This document shows positions 39,710-49,234 of a DNA stretch of 64,000 bases, piece by piece; position 1 is the first letter of the stretch; every line of letters begins with the position of its first letter. The notes below the pieces were generated by a model. That model saw only the letters and a list, made by a program, of their open reading frames with translations, searched no databases and was not told the DNA's origin. Location: positions 1 to 64,000 of the forward strand of contig JALCRK010000009.1 in NCBI GenBank assembly GCA_022652485.1, written 5' to 3'. The position numbers and the translations under genes were made by a program. Source of the DNA: Sphingobium sp. GTDB taxonomy: Bacteria; Pseudomonadota; Alphaproteobacteria; Sphingomonadales; Sphingomonadaceae.

Positions 39710-42655
39710 TTATTCTTCGCGCCCGAGCAGGGCGGCGAGGCCCGCGAAGGCGCCGCCACCCGCAGGGCGTGCGGGCTCGGTAATCCTGGCAGTGCCGCGA
39801 TCCGGCTTATGCTGCGGGCGAGGACCGCGAGGGCCGGCATTCGCGCCGGGAGCACCGCCGGGATGGCGGGAGCGAGGTGCTTTCCCCTGCCTGCCGCCCT
39901 CGGTACGCTCCTGCCGGTCGCGCGGCTTGTGCCGACCGCGAAACACCCAGTTCGCACCGGACGCGACGAGCGCCTCGGGCACCGAGTCGGGCGTGGGCTG
40001 GGGATCGGCGGCGGGTATCTCCGTCGGTTCGGCGGCGGGGAATTCCTCCGGGACAGGCGGAGGAGCCGGGTCGTCGGGCAGCGGCGGGGTTTCCGCCGGA
40101 GTCTCGCCCGGCTGGTCTTCGGAGGGGGGAATCGGGGGGAGTTCGTTGGGATTGTCGTTGAGAACTACGACGGCCTCGGCCACCGATCCAACAAGCTCCT
40201 GTCCAACAGGCTCCGATCCAACAGCGGCTTCGGATGGACGCGGGGTGATCGCGCGGAAACCCGCGCCGCGCATGATGTGGTTGAACAGCGGTTCCGACAG
40301 GCCCAGCGACACGATGAACGGAGACGTCGCATCATAGCGCTCGTTCTTCGCGATCGCCTCATGCCCGCCGCGCGCGATGCGCTCGATCATATCGATGCGG
40401 ATCTGCGTTTCGCCAAAGCTGCGATACCCGGCGCGCGCCGCGCCCATCAGCTCCTCGCGCGCCTTGAGGGTGAGAACGACCGCGCCCGCAGGAGGCGAGG
40501 GCAGCATCGGCTTGGTGCGGTGAATGGCCATAAGGGCCAAACGCCACAAGGCCGCGCCCGGTTTCAGCAGCGCATGATGAAAAATATCCAGCACGCCGAT
40601 GGTGAAGCCCGCCTTGCGCACAATCTGGCGCTGTTCCTTGTCGAGCCGGTTCAACGCGTCATCGAGATCATGCCGCGCCATGATGCCGCCGCTGTCCGCG
40701 AGCTGGATCAGCAGCGCGCGCACGACCGCAGGCGTCTCCGCGAGGGTCGAGAGTTCCAGTATCTTCAGCAGCGGCGCAAGATGGCGCTCCTGCTGCGCCT
40801 TCATCCACGCCTGAAGGCGCGCCGTTACCCGGTTGGCGACATCCTGCCCCAGCGCGAGCACGGCCTTGTCGAGCCGCACCTCGGGGTGGAGCAGCGACGG
40901 CCCGGCGTGGAGGCTGGCTACCATTTCCTCGCGCCAGCTAAGGGAGGGCATGTCGCCGGGCGCGGCAACCAGCGCAAATTCGCCATCCGGTGCGGCGATC
41001 AGTTCTTCGGCCTTCACGGTCAACATCTTTCCCAAGCGCCGCTCCGCAGCGGCCAGCAGCAATTTCCTGTCCCCGCCCCGCGCCTGCGGATCGACACGAA
41101 AGCGGAATCCATGAAGGCTTCCTAGCGGTTCGCCATCGACATGCACAGACCCATCCGCATCAATATCGACCGGCAGATGTTCGTTTTTGCGTCCAATATC
41201 GCGCAAAAGCACCGATGTCCGCCGATCGACGAACCTTTGGGTGAGCGCGGCGTGGAGCGCATCAGAGAGTTTTTCCTCCAGCGCGCGGGTGCGCTCGGCC
41301 ATTTCGGCGGGATGCTCCAGCCAGTCCTGCCGGTGGGCGATATAGGCCCAGGTGCGCGCCGCCGCGATGCGCCCCGAGAGCGTATCGACATCGCCCTGCA
41401 CATTGTCCAGCCGGGCGACATTCTGGGCAAACCAGTCCTGCGGGATATGGCCGTTGCCCTCGCTCAAGAAGCGCCACAGCCGGGCCACGGTCGCGCGATG
41501 ATGCTCCGGCCCCAGCTTCTGGAAATCGGGCAGGCCGCAGACATCCCACAGGCGGCGGACCTGCGCGGTGGAACGCACCCGCGCCCGCACATCGGCCTCG
41601 TCCGCCATCGCCTTCAAGACGGCAAGATCGACAACCTCCGGCGCGGCGCGCAGGCCGGGCCGATCCGGGCGCGCCTCCAGCGCGGCGATCAGGCCATCGA
41701 TCCCGGTATCGAGCGGCGGCGTGCCGTCGCGCCAGTAGAGCTGCTCCACCGGGGGGAAGCGATGCTCCTCGATCGCCGTGATTTCCTCGGGACGGAACGC
41801 GCCCTCCCCTTCCTCGCCCCCAAGCGAGCCGAAGGTGCCGTCGCGCTGGTGCCGCCCGGCGCGCCCCGCGATCTGCGCCATTTCGGAGATGGTCAGGCGG
41901 CGGGTGCGATGGCCATCGAACTTGCGGAGCGAAGCGAAGGCGACATGATGGACATCGAGGTTGAGTCCCATGCCAATGGCGTCCGTGGCGACGAGATAAT
42001 CGACCTCGCCTTCCATGAACATGCGCACCTGCGCGTTGCGGGTGGAGGGAGACAGCGCGCCCATCACCACTGCCGCGCCACCACGCAGCCGCCGCAGCAT
42101 TTCCGCCACGGCATAGACCTCCTCCGCCGAGAAGGCGACGATGGCGGAGCGCTTGGGCAGACGCGAGAGCTTCTTCGCGCCGGCATAGGACAGGGTCGAG
42201 AAGCGCGGGCGGGAGATGATCTCCGCTTCCGGCAGCAGCGAACGGACGATGCCCGAGAGCGCCGCCGAGCCGAGGATCATCGTCTCCTCCCGCCCGCGCG
42301 CACGCAGCAGGCGGTCGGTGAAGATATGACCGCGTTCCGGGTCCGTCCCCAGCTGCGCCTCATCGACCGCGACGAAGGCGAACTCCCGCTCCTGCGAGAG
42401 AGGCATCGATTCGGCGGTGCAGAGATACCAGCGCGCCTGTGGCGGCTCGATCTTTTCCTCGCCGGTGATGAGCGCCACCTCCGCCGCGCCCTTGATCGCC
42501 ACCACGCGATCATAGACCTCACGCGCGAGCAGCCGCAGCGGGAAGCCCATCATGCCGCTCGAATGAGCGCAGAGCCGCTCGACTGCAAGATGGGTCTTGC
42601 CGGTGTTGGTGGGACCGAGCACCGCCGTCAGGCTGGCGCGGGAATATTGGGTCAT
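39710..42655 (-). CDS. SUV3-like ATP-dependent RNA helicase
   Basis: A 981-residue superfamily 2 helicase. Walker A is VLGPTNTGKTHLAVERL; the DEAQ box is VAVDEAQLGTDPERGHI; later motifs include FSAEEVYAVAEMLRRL, YLVATDAIGMGLNLDVHHVA and QIAGRAGRHQRDG. This matches the mitochondrial SUV3-related family universal in Alphaproteobacteria, probably acting in RNA turnover. The C-terminal ~170 residues are Pro/Glu-rich, then basic and disordered (GGRQGKAPRSRHPGG). The ATG at 42655 is chosen; codons upstream are not family-like. Confidence 0.93.
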   Translation of the reverse strand: MTQYSRASLTAVLGPTNTGKTHLAVERLCAHSSGMMGFPLRLLAREVYDRVVAIKGAAEVALITGEEKIEPPQARWYLCTAESMPLSQEREFAFVAVDEAQLGTDPERGHIFTDRLLRARGREETMILGSAALSGIVRSLLPEAEIISRPRFSTLSYAGAKKLSRLPKRSAIVAFSAEEVYAVAEMLRRLRGGAAVVMGALSPSTRNAQVRMFMEGEVDYLVATDAIGMGLNLDVHHVAFASLRKFDGHRTRRLTISEMAQIAGRAGRHQRDGTFGSLGGEEGEGAFRPEEITAIEEHRFPPVEQLYWRDGTPPLDTGIDGLIAALEARPDRPGLRAAPEVVDLAVLKAMADEADVRARVRSTAQVRRLWDVCGLPDFQKLGPEHHRATVARLWRFLSEGNGHIPQDWFAQNVARLDNVQGDVDTLSGRIAAARTWAYIAHRQDWLEHPAEMAERTRALEEKLSDALHAALTQRFVDRRTSVLLRDIGRKNEHLPVDIDADGSVHVDGEPLGSLHGFRFRVDPQARGGDRKLLLAAAERRLGKMLTVKAEELIAAPDGEFALVAAPGDMPSLSWREEMVASLHAGPSLLHPEVRLDKAVLALGQDVANRVTARLQAWMKAQQERHLAPLLKILELSTLAETPAVVRALLIQLADSGGIMARHDLDDALNRLDKEQRQIVRKAGFTIGVLDIFHHALLKPGAALWRLALMAIHRTKPMLPSPPAGAVVLTLKAREELMGAARAGYRSFGETQIRIDMIERIARGGHEAIAKNERYDATSPFIVSLGLSEPLFNHIMRGAGFRAITPRPSEAAVGSEPVGQELVGSVAEAVVVLNDNPNELPPIPPSEDQPGETPAETPPLPDDPAPPPVPEEFPAAEPTEIPAADPQPTPDSVPEALVASGANWVFRGRHKPRDRQERTEGGRQGKAPRSRHPGGAPGANAGPRGPRPQHKPDRGTARITEPARPAGGGAFAGLAALLGREE

Positions 42656-42727
42656 GCCCCTATGTCGACGATCCGGATGGCGGGCGCAAGGGTGGATGCA
42701 GGTAAGGATTGCCGCGATGCATTTGAC

Positions 42728-42891
42728 CGTCATCCCGGACTTAGTATTGCCCGGAAAAGCGAGAGCTTTTTCGCGGCAATGCTTGATCCGGGATCCAGCT
42801 TACCCCACCGAGCCCTGTTCACTGGATCCCGGATAACGCGATTTTCTGGCCAATCCTTGCGGATTGGAAAAAATCGGTTTCCGGGATGACG
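42728..42891. repeat. Large palindromic intergenic repeat (CGTCATCCCGG family)
   Basis: Exact inverted termini CGTCATCCCGG (42728-42738) and CCGGGATGACG (42881-42891) bound a 164-base unit. Nested inside is a second inverted pair, ATCCGGGATCCAG and CTGGATCCCGGAT. The intergenic stretch 42656-43018 holds only this repeat. Confidence 0.8.
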
Positions 42892-43018
42892 ATGCGGGAT
42901 GCGCTTGTCGCCGCGGACGCACAGTCTGCCCCGAAAAGGCGCGGAAATCCGTCGCTTTAAATTGACATTAACTATTTGACGCCAGAGAAGAGGTTCGGAA
43001 TTTGCGCGGAAACGGGCC

Positions 43019-44638
43019 GTGCAAGGGTTGAGAGCGGGGAAATCCGGCTTGTTTGCGAACGATGAACTGGATGTGACACAGGCGGGCGCAGGCGTGGCCG
43101 CGCTGCCGTTGCGTCCCTCTCCTCTCGGCGGCACGCGGGGTTTCGGCAGGGCCGCTCCTGCGGTCGCCGCCCCGCAGCACTGGCGCGCGCGCGTCCAGTA
43201 TTGGGCGGAGGACATCAATCTCGTTCCCGATCTAGGGGCAGACATCGGCTCGCGCACATGGTGGCGCGGTGCGGCAACCTGCGCCGCGCTGTGCTTCGTC
43301 ACCTTCAAGCTCGCCCCGCAGCTCACCCCCCTGCCCAGCCTCTCCGGCCCGGTGATGACCGGCGCCCAGTATGAGGAAGTCCGCTCGCAGATGGTCACCC
43401 CGCTCGCCTATGGCGCCAACAGCGGGCGGCATATGGGGCCAACGGACCTCGTCTCCCCGCTGGCGTCGACGCCCGAGCGGCCGATGGTGCAGATGTTCTC
43501 CGCCATCGGCGAAAGCGGCGGGCTGTCTCACGCGCTGAAGCGCGCAGGCGTCTCCAGCGCGGACAGCGCGGAGGCGATGCGGGCGCTCGCAGGGATAGTC
43601 GGGCCGAACGCGCTCGCCGCCGGGACGCGCCTCGACATCACGCTGGGGCGGCGGCCCAACCCGAAGGCGGCGCGGCCGCTCGATATCCTCTCGTTCCGTG
43701 CGCGGCTCGATCTCGCCGTGGAGCTGCGACGCGAGAACGGCGCGCTGGTGGTGCATCGCACGCCGATCGCCATCGATGACACGCCGCTGCGCATCCGGGG
43801 CGTGGTGAGCGACAGCCTCTATCAGGCGGCCCGCGCGGCGGGCGCGACGCCCGCCACCATCCAGACCTATCTCCGCGTCATCGCCCAGCAGATGTCGCTG
43901 GAGAATATCGGCGTGGGCGACCGCTTCGACATCATCGTTTCGCACCGCAAGGCATCGGATGGCCTCTCCGAAACCGGCACCCTGCTTTATGGCGGTTTGC
44001 AGCTCGCCAGCGGGCGCAAGCTCGACATGCTGAAATGGGCCTATCAGGGCCGCGAGCAATGGTTCGAGGCGTCCGGCGTCGGCAAGAAGCGCGACGGCCT
44101 CGCCAAGCCCGTCGAACTGGCACGCATCTCTTCCGGCTTCGGAATGCGTTTCCACCCGGTCCTCGGCTATTCGCGGATGCATCAGGGCGTCGATTTCGCC
44201 GCGCCGACCGGCACTCCGATCTATGCCGTGACGGATGGCGTGGTGCGCTATGCCGGCTGGCATGGCGGGCATGGCAATTTCGTGAAGCTGCAGCACAGCG
44301 GCGGCATGGGCACCGGCTATGGCCATATGAGCCGCATCGCGGTGCGCTCCGGCGAGCGGGTGCGGAGGGGCGAGGTGATCGGCTATGTCGGCTCGACCGG
44401 CCTCTCGACCGGCCCGCACCTGCATTATGAAGTCTATCGGAACGGCGAGACGGTGAACCCGCTGTCGGTGAAGTTCCAGCAGCAGGCGCTGCTTTCCGGG
44501 CGCGAGCTGGCGGCGTTCCGCGCGCGGCTGAATGCGCTCAAGTCCGAAGCGCGCGGGTCCGATGTCGCGGTCGTGCCTGCCGATACGGTCAGGGCCGAGG
44601 AAAGCCGCAAGCGCAGCGTGAAGGTGGCGACGCGCTGA
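43019..44638 (+). CDS. M23-family peptidoglycan endopeptidase with N-terminal membrane anchor
   Basis: A 539-residue protein. A cytosolic N-terminus and one membrane helix (about residues 80-102) lead to a periplasmic region with a LysM/OapA-like middle part (residues 160-340). The C-terminal LytM domain has the zinc ligands in MHQGVDFAAP (near 388) and HLHYEVYRNG (near 467), plus TGYGHMSRI near 436, so it appears catalytically active. It resembles MepM/DipM-type enzymes that cleave peptide crosslinks during growth or division. The start is GTG at 43019. Confidence 0.92.
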   Translation: MQGLRAGKSGLFANDELDVTQAGAGVAALPLRPSPLGGTRGFGRAAPAVAAPQHWRARVQYWAEDINLVPDLGADIGSRTWWRGAATCAALCFVTFKLAPQLTPLPSLSGPVMTGAQYEEVRSQMVTPLAYGANSGRHMGPTDLVSPLASTPERPMVQMFSAIGESGGLSHALKRAGVSSADSAEAMRALAGIVGPNALAAGTRLDITLGRRPNPKAARPLDILSFRARLDLAVELRRENGALVVHRTPIAIDDTPLRIRGVVSDSLYQAARAAGATPATIQTYLRVIAQQMSLENIGVGDRFDIIVSHRKASDGLSETGTLLYGGLQLASGRKLDMLKWAYQGREQWFEASGVGKKRDGLAKPVELARISSGFGMRFHPVLGYSRMHQGVDFAAPTGTPIYAVTDGVVRYAGWHGGHGNFVKLQHSGGMGTGYGHMSRIAVRSGERVRRGEVIGYVGSTGLSTGPHLHYEVYRNGETVNPLSVKFQQQALLSGRELAAFRARLNALKSEARGSDVAVVPADTVRAEESRKRSVKVATR

Positions 44639-44689
44639 GGCTCCGCCCCTAAGCCGCTACACGCAATCCATCCATCCAGGCTGGCAGTT

Positions 44690-44728
44690 GAGAAGCGGGA
44701 TCCCGGATCAGGTCCGGGATGACGAAGG
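44690..44728. repeat. Half copy of the CGTCATCCCGG-family repeat
   Basis: The segment GGGATCCCGGATCAGG followed by TCCGGGATGACGAAGG is identical to the right half of the repeat at 17251-17373. The left half is absent. It lies between the M23 peptidase gene and hemB. Confidence 0.65.
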
Positions 44729-44780
44729 TTTGCAGTTTCTTTCGCTTGTCCCGCAGTCCGCCTGACCGTAAAAGCCGCGC

Positions 44781-45773
44781 ATGACCAATGCATCCTACCC
44801 CGCGCTGCGCATGCGCCGTACCCGTGCCACCGCCTGGAGCCGCGCACTATTCGCTGAGCACCGCCTCCACCCTTCCGACCTCATCTGGCCGCTGTTCGTT
44901 ACCGAAGGGAGCGGCGTCGAGGATCCGATCGCCTCGCTTCCCGGCGTATCGCGCTGGTCGGTCGATCTCATGGTGGAGCTGGCCAGGCAAGCGCGCGATG
45001 CGGGCATTCCCTGCCTTGCCCTGTTCCCGAACACCCAGCGCGAGCGCCGCTCGGACGACGGCAAGGAGGCGCTCAATCCCGATAACCTGATGTGCCGCGC
45101 CATCCGCGCCATCAAGGATAAGATGCCGGAGATCGGCATCCTCACCGATGTCGCGCTCGATCCCTATACCAGCCACGGACAGGATGGGCTGGTGGACGAC
45201 CGGGGCCGCATATTGAACGACGAGACGATCGAAGTGCTCGTCGGGCAGTCGCTCAATCAGGCGGCGGCGGGGGCGGACATCATCGCACCCTCGGATATGA
45301 TGGACGGGCGCGTGGGCGTGATCCGCGCGGCACTGGAGGATGCGGGGCATCAGGATATCCAGATCATGGCCTATTCCGCCAAATACGCCTCCGCTTTCTA
45401 TGGCCCGTTCCGCGATGCGGTCGGCTCGCGCGGGCTGCTGAAAGGTGACAAGAAGACCTATCAGATGGACCCGGCGAACGCCGAGGAGGCATTGCGCGAG
45501 GTGGCGCTCGATCTGGCCGAGGGCGCGGACAGCGTGATGGTGAAGCCCGGCCTCCCCTATCTCGACATTGTGCGCGCGGTGAAGGAACGGTTCGAGGTGC
45601 CGGTGTTCGCCTATCAGGTGAGCGGCGAATATGCGATGATCGAGGCGGCGGCGGCCGCAGGCGTCGGAGACCGTGACGGGCTGGTGATGGAGACGCTGCT
45701 GGCGTTCAAGCGCGCGGGCTGCTCAGGGATCCTGACCTATCACGCGCTCCATGCGGCGCGGCTGTTGGGGTAG
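44781..45773 (+). CDS. hemB: Porphobilinogen synthase (5-aminolevulinate dehydratase)
   Basis: A 330-residue enzyme condensing two 5-aminolevulinate molecules to porphobilinogen in haem synthesis. Schiff-base lysines lie in IMAYSAKYASAFYGPF and DSVMVKPGLPYLD. The metal-binding loop reads DVALDPYTSHGQDG, with Asp/Ala in place of the zinc cysteines, so it is the magnesium-dependent type. Length and start match the family. It is a separate transcription unit following a repeat remnant. Confidence 0.97.
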   Translation: MTNASYPALRMRRTRATAWSRALFAEHRLHPSDLIWPLFVTEGSGVEDPIASLPGVSRWSVDLMVELARQARDAGIPCLALFPNTQRERRSDDGKEALNPDNLMCRAIRAIKDKMPEIGILTDVALDPYTSHGQDGLVDDRGRILNDETIEVLVGQSLNQAAAGADIIAPSDMMDGRVGVIRAALEDAGHQDIQIMAYSAKYASAFYGPFRDAVGSRGLLKGDKKTYQMDPANAEEALREVALDLAEGADSVMVKPGLPYLDIVRAVKERFEVPVFAYQVSGEYAMIEAAAAAGVGDRDGLVMETLLAFKRAGCSGILTYHALHAARLLG

Positions 45774-45837
45774 GATGTGACGGGAGGGTGCGATAGCGTA
45801 CTGTCCGGACGCGACAACAAAGCCGCCTATCTTTCAC

Positions 45838-45949
45838 CGTCACCCTGAACTTGTTTCAGGGTCCATTTCTCCAGATTGAACAAGGCATTGTGGTGCAAGA
45901 TGGATGCTGACCCGTCAGGGCGGCGAAGCCAAACAAGTTCAGCATGACG
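45838..45949. repeat. Palindromic intergenic repeat of a second type
   Basis: CGTCACCCTGAACTTG (45838-45853) and CAAGTTCAGCATGACG (45934-45949) are inverted with 14 of 16 bases matching. The unit also has the inner pair CCCTGAAC.../GTTTCAGGG. It differs in core but shares the outer CGTCA/TGACG ends with the other repeats. Confidence 0.7.
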
Positions 45950-46009
45950 AAATAACAACCTCCGCTCCCCACACCTTATCTGACGCCTCTCAAGGCTCCA
46001 TCTGACGCC

Positions 46010-46543
46010 TCAAGGCTCCTTAAGTACCGCTTTCAGCGCATCCACCCGGTCGTTCTGCTCATCGACCGTGGCGAGGGCGGCGTCGCGTGCGGCGCGGATC
46101 TCGGTCGCGCCGCCCTGCACCTCTCCGGCAGCCAGTGCCTTCAGGCGCTCGGCATAGAGCGTATCGAGGCTGGCGAGAGCATAGACGCTGTCATAGCGGG
46201 CCTCGTCGAGCTTCGAGAGATCGACATGCGCCGCGACCCATGCCTCACTCGATACCGTAGCCCTCGCCGCCGCGCGGATATGATCCGCAGCCTCCGGATA
46301 GAGCGCATCGAACGCGCCCTTGCCCTTATCCGCCTGCGCAGAGAGGTCGGCGAGGCGCTTCGTCAGATCCGGATCGGTGGGCGCTGTCTGCGCGACGGGC
46401 TCGGGCCTATCCGCCACCTCGCCGCCGACGCGGGCGGATTCGGCCGGGCGCTTCGCCAGCGACGGATAGCCGCGCCCGTCCTGCCCCATGCCGGTGCAGG
46501 CGGAGAGGAAGAGGGCGAAGGCGGTAAAGAGGCGCTTGTGCAT
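46010..46543 (-). CDS. Hypothetical lipoprotein
   Basis: A 177-residue exported lipoprotein: MHKRLFTAFALFLSACTGMG has a type II signal with lipobox LSAC. The mature part is helical and charged (LTKRLADLSAQADKGKGAFD, SLDTLYAERLKALAAGEVQG, TVDEQNDRVDALKAVLKEP), suggesting a coiled-coil periplasmic protein. No family is recognised. The ATG at 46543 has GGGAGA just before it; a start at 46555 is also possible. It is divergent from the AEC transporter gene. Confidence 0.78.
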   Translation of the reverse strand: MHKRLFTAFALFLSACTGMGQDGRGYPSLAKRPAESARVGGEVADRPEPVAQTAPTDPDLTKRLADLSAQADKGKGAFDALYPEAADHIRAAARATVSSEAWVAAHVDLSKLDEARYDSVYALASLDTLYAERLKALAAGEVQGGATEIRAARDAALATVDEQNDRVDALKAVLKEP

Positions 46544-46633
46544 GATCTCCCGCATTTAGGGTGCGGAATGGCCGCGCGCAAGCGGCGGCGGCTTTTCATT
46601 GGCGCAGGCGACAAATGCGCATAAAGGGAGCCG

Positions 46634-47572
46634 ATGCTCTCCACCCTCGCCACCATCGCGCCGGTGTTCCTGATGATCGCGGCGGGGTATTTCGCCCGCA
46701 AGCTCGATATCATGCCGGAGGGGTCTGGCGCGCTGCTGACCCGCGTCGTCACCTGGATCGCGCTCCCGGCGCTGATGTTCCACATCATCGCCACGACCGA
46801 CTGGAGCGCCCTCTGGAATACCCGCTTCGTCATCGCCAATCTGGCAAGCGCGGTGATCATCTTCATGGCCGGCATGGGCATCGGGCGGCTGCGCGGGCTG
46901 CCGATCGCGGATATCGCGGTGGACGGCCTCAACGCCAGCTATTCCAACGTGGCCTATGTCGGCCTGCCGCTGTTCCTGCTGGCGCTGGGGCCGACGAGCA
47001 CGCCTTATGTCATCATCGCCGCGACGGTGATGCTGATGCTGCTGTTCACCGCCGCCGTCGTCGCGATCGAGCTGGGCCATCACCGGGATCAGGGCATCGG
47101 CCATGCGCTGGGCAAGGCCTTGACGGGCGTGGTGAAGAACCCCGTGCTCGCTTCATCCGCGATCGGCTTCGCCTGGTGGCTTACGGGGTGGACATTGCCC
47201 GACGTGCCGGAGCGGTTCACCCAGCTGCTGGGCGCCGCCTCCAGCCCCACCGCGCTGGTCGCCATCGGGCTGTTCATGGCCGAACGGCCGCTCGGCGAGG
47301 CGATGAGCAACCGTTTCGTGCTGATGCTGACCTGCGCCAAGCTGATCCTCCACCCGCTGATAACGGCGGTGATCGCTTATGGGATACTGGGCTTGAGCGG
47401 CTTGCCCGCCATCATGGCGGTGGTCATCGCGGCTCTGCCCACCGGGACGGGGCCGTTCATGGTCGCAGGCTTTTATGCGCGCGACGGCAAGGTGACATCG
47501 GGCACGATACTCGCGACCACCCTGCTGTCCGTCATCACCCTGTCCGTGCTGCTCGCGGTTTTGCCGCGCTGA
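46634..47572 (+). CDS. AEC-family permease (auxin efflux carrier type)
   Basis: A 312-residue inner-membrane protein with about ten helices in two halves, with the inverted-repeat pattern of the AEC family. Landmarks are TIAPVFLMIAAGYFARKL at the start, LNASYSNVAYVGLPLFL, SPTALVAIGLFMAERPLG and IAALPTGTGPFMVAGFYARD. Bacterial members export or import organic acids such as malonate or malate; the substrate cannot be told. It is a single gene before the rplU operon. Confidence 0.92.
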   Translation: MLSTLATIAPVFLMIAAGYFARKLDIMPEGSGALLTRVVTWIALPALMFHIIATTDWSALWNTRFVIANLASAVIIFMAGMGIGRLRGLPIADIAVDGLNASYSNVAYVGLPLFLLALGPTSTPYVIIAATVMLMLLFTAAVVAIELGHHRDQGIGHALGKALTGVVKNPVLASSAIGFAWWLTGWTLPDVPERFTQLLGAASSPTALVAIGLFMAERPLGEAMSNRFVLMLTCAKLILHPLITAVIAYGILGLSGLPAIMAVVIAALPTGTGPFMVAGFYARDGKVTSGTILATTLLSVITLSVLLAVLPR

Positions 47573-47726
47573 GAGGCGGCGCGGGCTGGCGCCATCTTCA
47601 AACCGGAAGCGCCCGAATCCGGTTGACAGCCAGGGGCCGATCCATTAACGGCCCTCACTCCGCGCAGGCATCGGGGGCACGCCTCTTTTGCCTGTGACAA
47701 GCATTTTTGAATGAAGAGATAAAGCC

Positions 47727-48089
47727 ATGTTCGCTGTTGTGCGCACAGGCGGCAAGCAATATCGCGTCGCCGCCGGAGACAAGATCGTCGTCGAGAAGCT
47801 GGCGGGTGACGCCGGTGATACCATCACGCTGGACGATGTCCTGCTGGCCGGGGAAGGTTCCGACCTCAAGGACACCAAGGGCCTGACCGTCTCGGCAGAG
47901 ATCGTCGCGCAGGCGAAGGGCGAGAAGGTCATCGTCTTCAAGAAGCGCCGCCGCCACAATTATCGCCGCCGCAACGGCCACCGCCAGAACCACACGATCC
48001 TGAAGATCGTGGCGATCGGCGGAGACAAGCCGAAGAAGGCCGCCGCCAAGAAGGCGGAAGCCCCCGCAGACCAGGCCGCCGAAGCCTGA
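47727..48089 (+). CDS. rplU: 50S ribosomal protein L21
   Basis: A 120-residue ribosomal protein. The start [20 protein letters not shown], the middle [12 protein letters not shown] and the signature [20 protein letters not shown] are diagnostic. A Lys/Ala-rich C-terminal tail ([19 protein letters not shown]) extends beyond the E. coli length, common in Alphaproteobacteria. It is followed by rpmA after 33 bases, the usual pair ahead of obgE. Confidence 0.98.
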   Translation: MFAVVRTGGKQYRVAAGDKIVVEKLAGDAGDTITLDDVLLAGEGSDLKDTKGLTVSAEIVAQAKGEKVIVFKKRRRHNYRRRNGHRQNHTILKIVAIGGDKPKKAAAKKAEAPADQAAEA

Positions 48090-48122
48090 ACGCGCGCAAC
48101 TGAATTCAAGGAGTCTTGAGAA

Positions 48123-48392
48123 ATGGCACATAAGAAAGCTGGCGGTTCGTCGCGCAACGGTCGCGATTCAGAGTCGAAGCGCCTTGGCGTCAAGAAGTTC
48201 GGCGGTCAGCACGTGATCGGCGGCAACATCATCATCCGTCAGCGCGGCACCCGCGTCTATGCCGGTCGCAATGTCGGCATGGGCAAGGACCACACGCTGT
48301 TCGCACTGACCGAGGGCCGCGTCGTGTTCCATGACGGCAAGCTTGGCCGCAAATATGTGTCCGTGGACATGATGGCGGAAGCCGCCGAATAA
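48123..48392 (+). CDS. rpmA: 50S ribosomal protein L27
   Basis: An 89-residue ribosomal protein near the peptidyl-transferase centre. [40 protein letters not shown] and [20 protein letters not shown] are the family signature. AAGGAGTCTTGAGAA precedes the ATG. There is no Firmicutes-style N-terminal extension. Confidence 0.98.
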   Translation: MAHKKAGGSSRNGRDSESKRLGVKKFGGQHVIGGNIIIRQRGTRVYAGRNVGMGKDHTLFALTEGRVVFHDGKLGRKYVSVDMMAEAAE

Positions 48393-48394
48393 CA

Positions 48395-48423
48395 GGACGA
48401 TCTTTTTCGCCGGATCGTCCTTT
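48395..48423 (+). terminator. Terminator-like hairpin after rpmA
   Basis: GGACGATC at 48395-48402 and GATCGTCC at 48413-48420 form a perfect 8-base stem with a 10-base loop, followed by TTT, three bases after the rpmA stop. Confidence 0.65.
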
Positions 48424-48645
48424 GAGGGATGCTCCGGCAAGGATCGATTCGCACCAGAATCGTCACAAGCGGGGCGCCCGGACAGGGTCTGCCCCGTTTT
48501 TGTTTTTCCAGCCTGACGCGCCCGGGAACATCCGCTCGCCTCATGCGCTGCACAGCCGGAAACAAGACGGGCCAGTTTGTCCTATAATGTCGTCAAACTG
48601 TCACCATATTTCCCGATTGAGCGGGCATACGAGAGGACCACACCG

Positions 48646-49218
48646 ATGTTTTCAAGAACAGAGCGCCTGCTGCTGCGCCCGGGCTGGACCGAAGACGCGT
48701 CGGCCCTCGCCCGGACGATCGCCGACCCCGCCATCGCCCGCAACCTGACACGGTTGCCCTGGCCTTATGGCGTGGCCGATGCGCAGCGTTATATCGCCGA
48801 GCAGCAGGAGCAGGAATTCCCCGATTTCCTGATCTTCAAGCGCACGCGCGGCGCGCCCCAGCTGATCGGCGGATGCGGCATCTCGACCAGCGAGGACGGC
48901 GCACCGGAACTCGGCTACTGGATCGCGCGGCATTATTGGGGGCTGGGCTTCGCCACCGAGGCCGCCGCCGCCGTCATGCGGATCGCGCGGGCAACCGGGC
49001 TGCGGCGGATCAGGGCCAGCCACTTCCGGGACAACCCCGCCTCGGCCGGCGTGCTGCACAAGCTCGGCTTCCGCTCCACCGGCAAGGTCGAGACGCGGCA
49101 TAGCCCTGCGCGCGGCGGAGCAGCGGAGTGCGTGCTGTTCGAGGATGATGGCATCGCCCCCATGCGGAGCGACCTGTCGCTGGATCTCTACCGCGATCTC
49201 GCGCCGGTCGCGGCCTGA
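48646..49218 (+). CDS. GNAT-family N-acetyltransferase (RimJ/RimL type)
   Basis: A 190-residue acetyltransferase. It shows TERLLLRPGWTEDASALART, LIGGCGISTSEDGAPELGYW, and the acetyl-CoA loop region HYWGLGFATEAAAAVMRIAR, followed by RASHFRDNPASAGVLHKLGF. This is the acetyltransferase_3 type that modifies N-termini or small molecules; the substrate is unknown. The ATG at 48646 with GAGAGGACC upstream is the family start. It lies between rpmA and a pseudogene ahead of obgE. Confidence 0.9.
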   Translation: MFSRTERLLLRPGWTEDASALARTIADPAIARNLTRLPWPYGVADAQRYIAEQQEQEFPDFLIFKRTRGAPQLIGGCGISTSEDGAPELGYWIARHYWGLGFATEAAAAVMRIARATGLRRIRASHFRDNPASAGVLHKLGFRSTGKVETRHSPARGGAAECVLFEDDGIAPMRSDLSLDLYRDLAPVAA

Positions 49219-49234
49219 GGCGGCAGAGCCAGGA

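Noticed and set aside
41141-42889. A 582-codon + strand frame
   Set aside because: It is antisense to the well-supported SUV3-like helicase.
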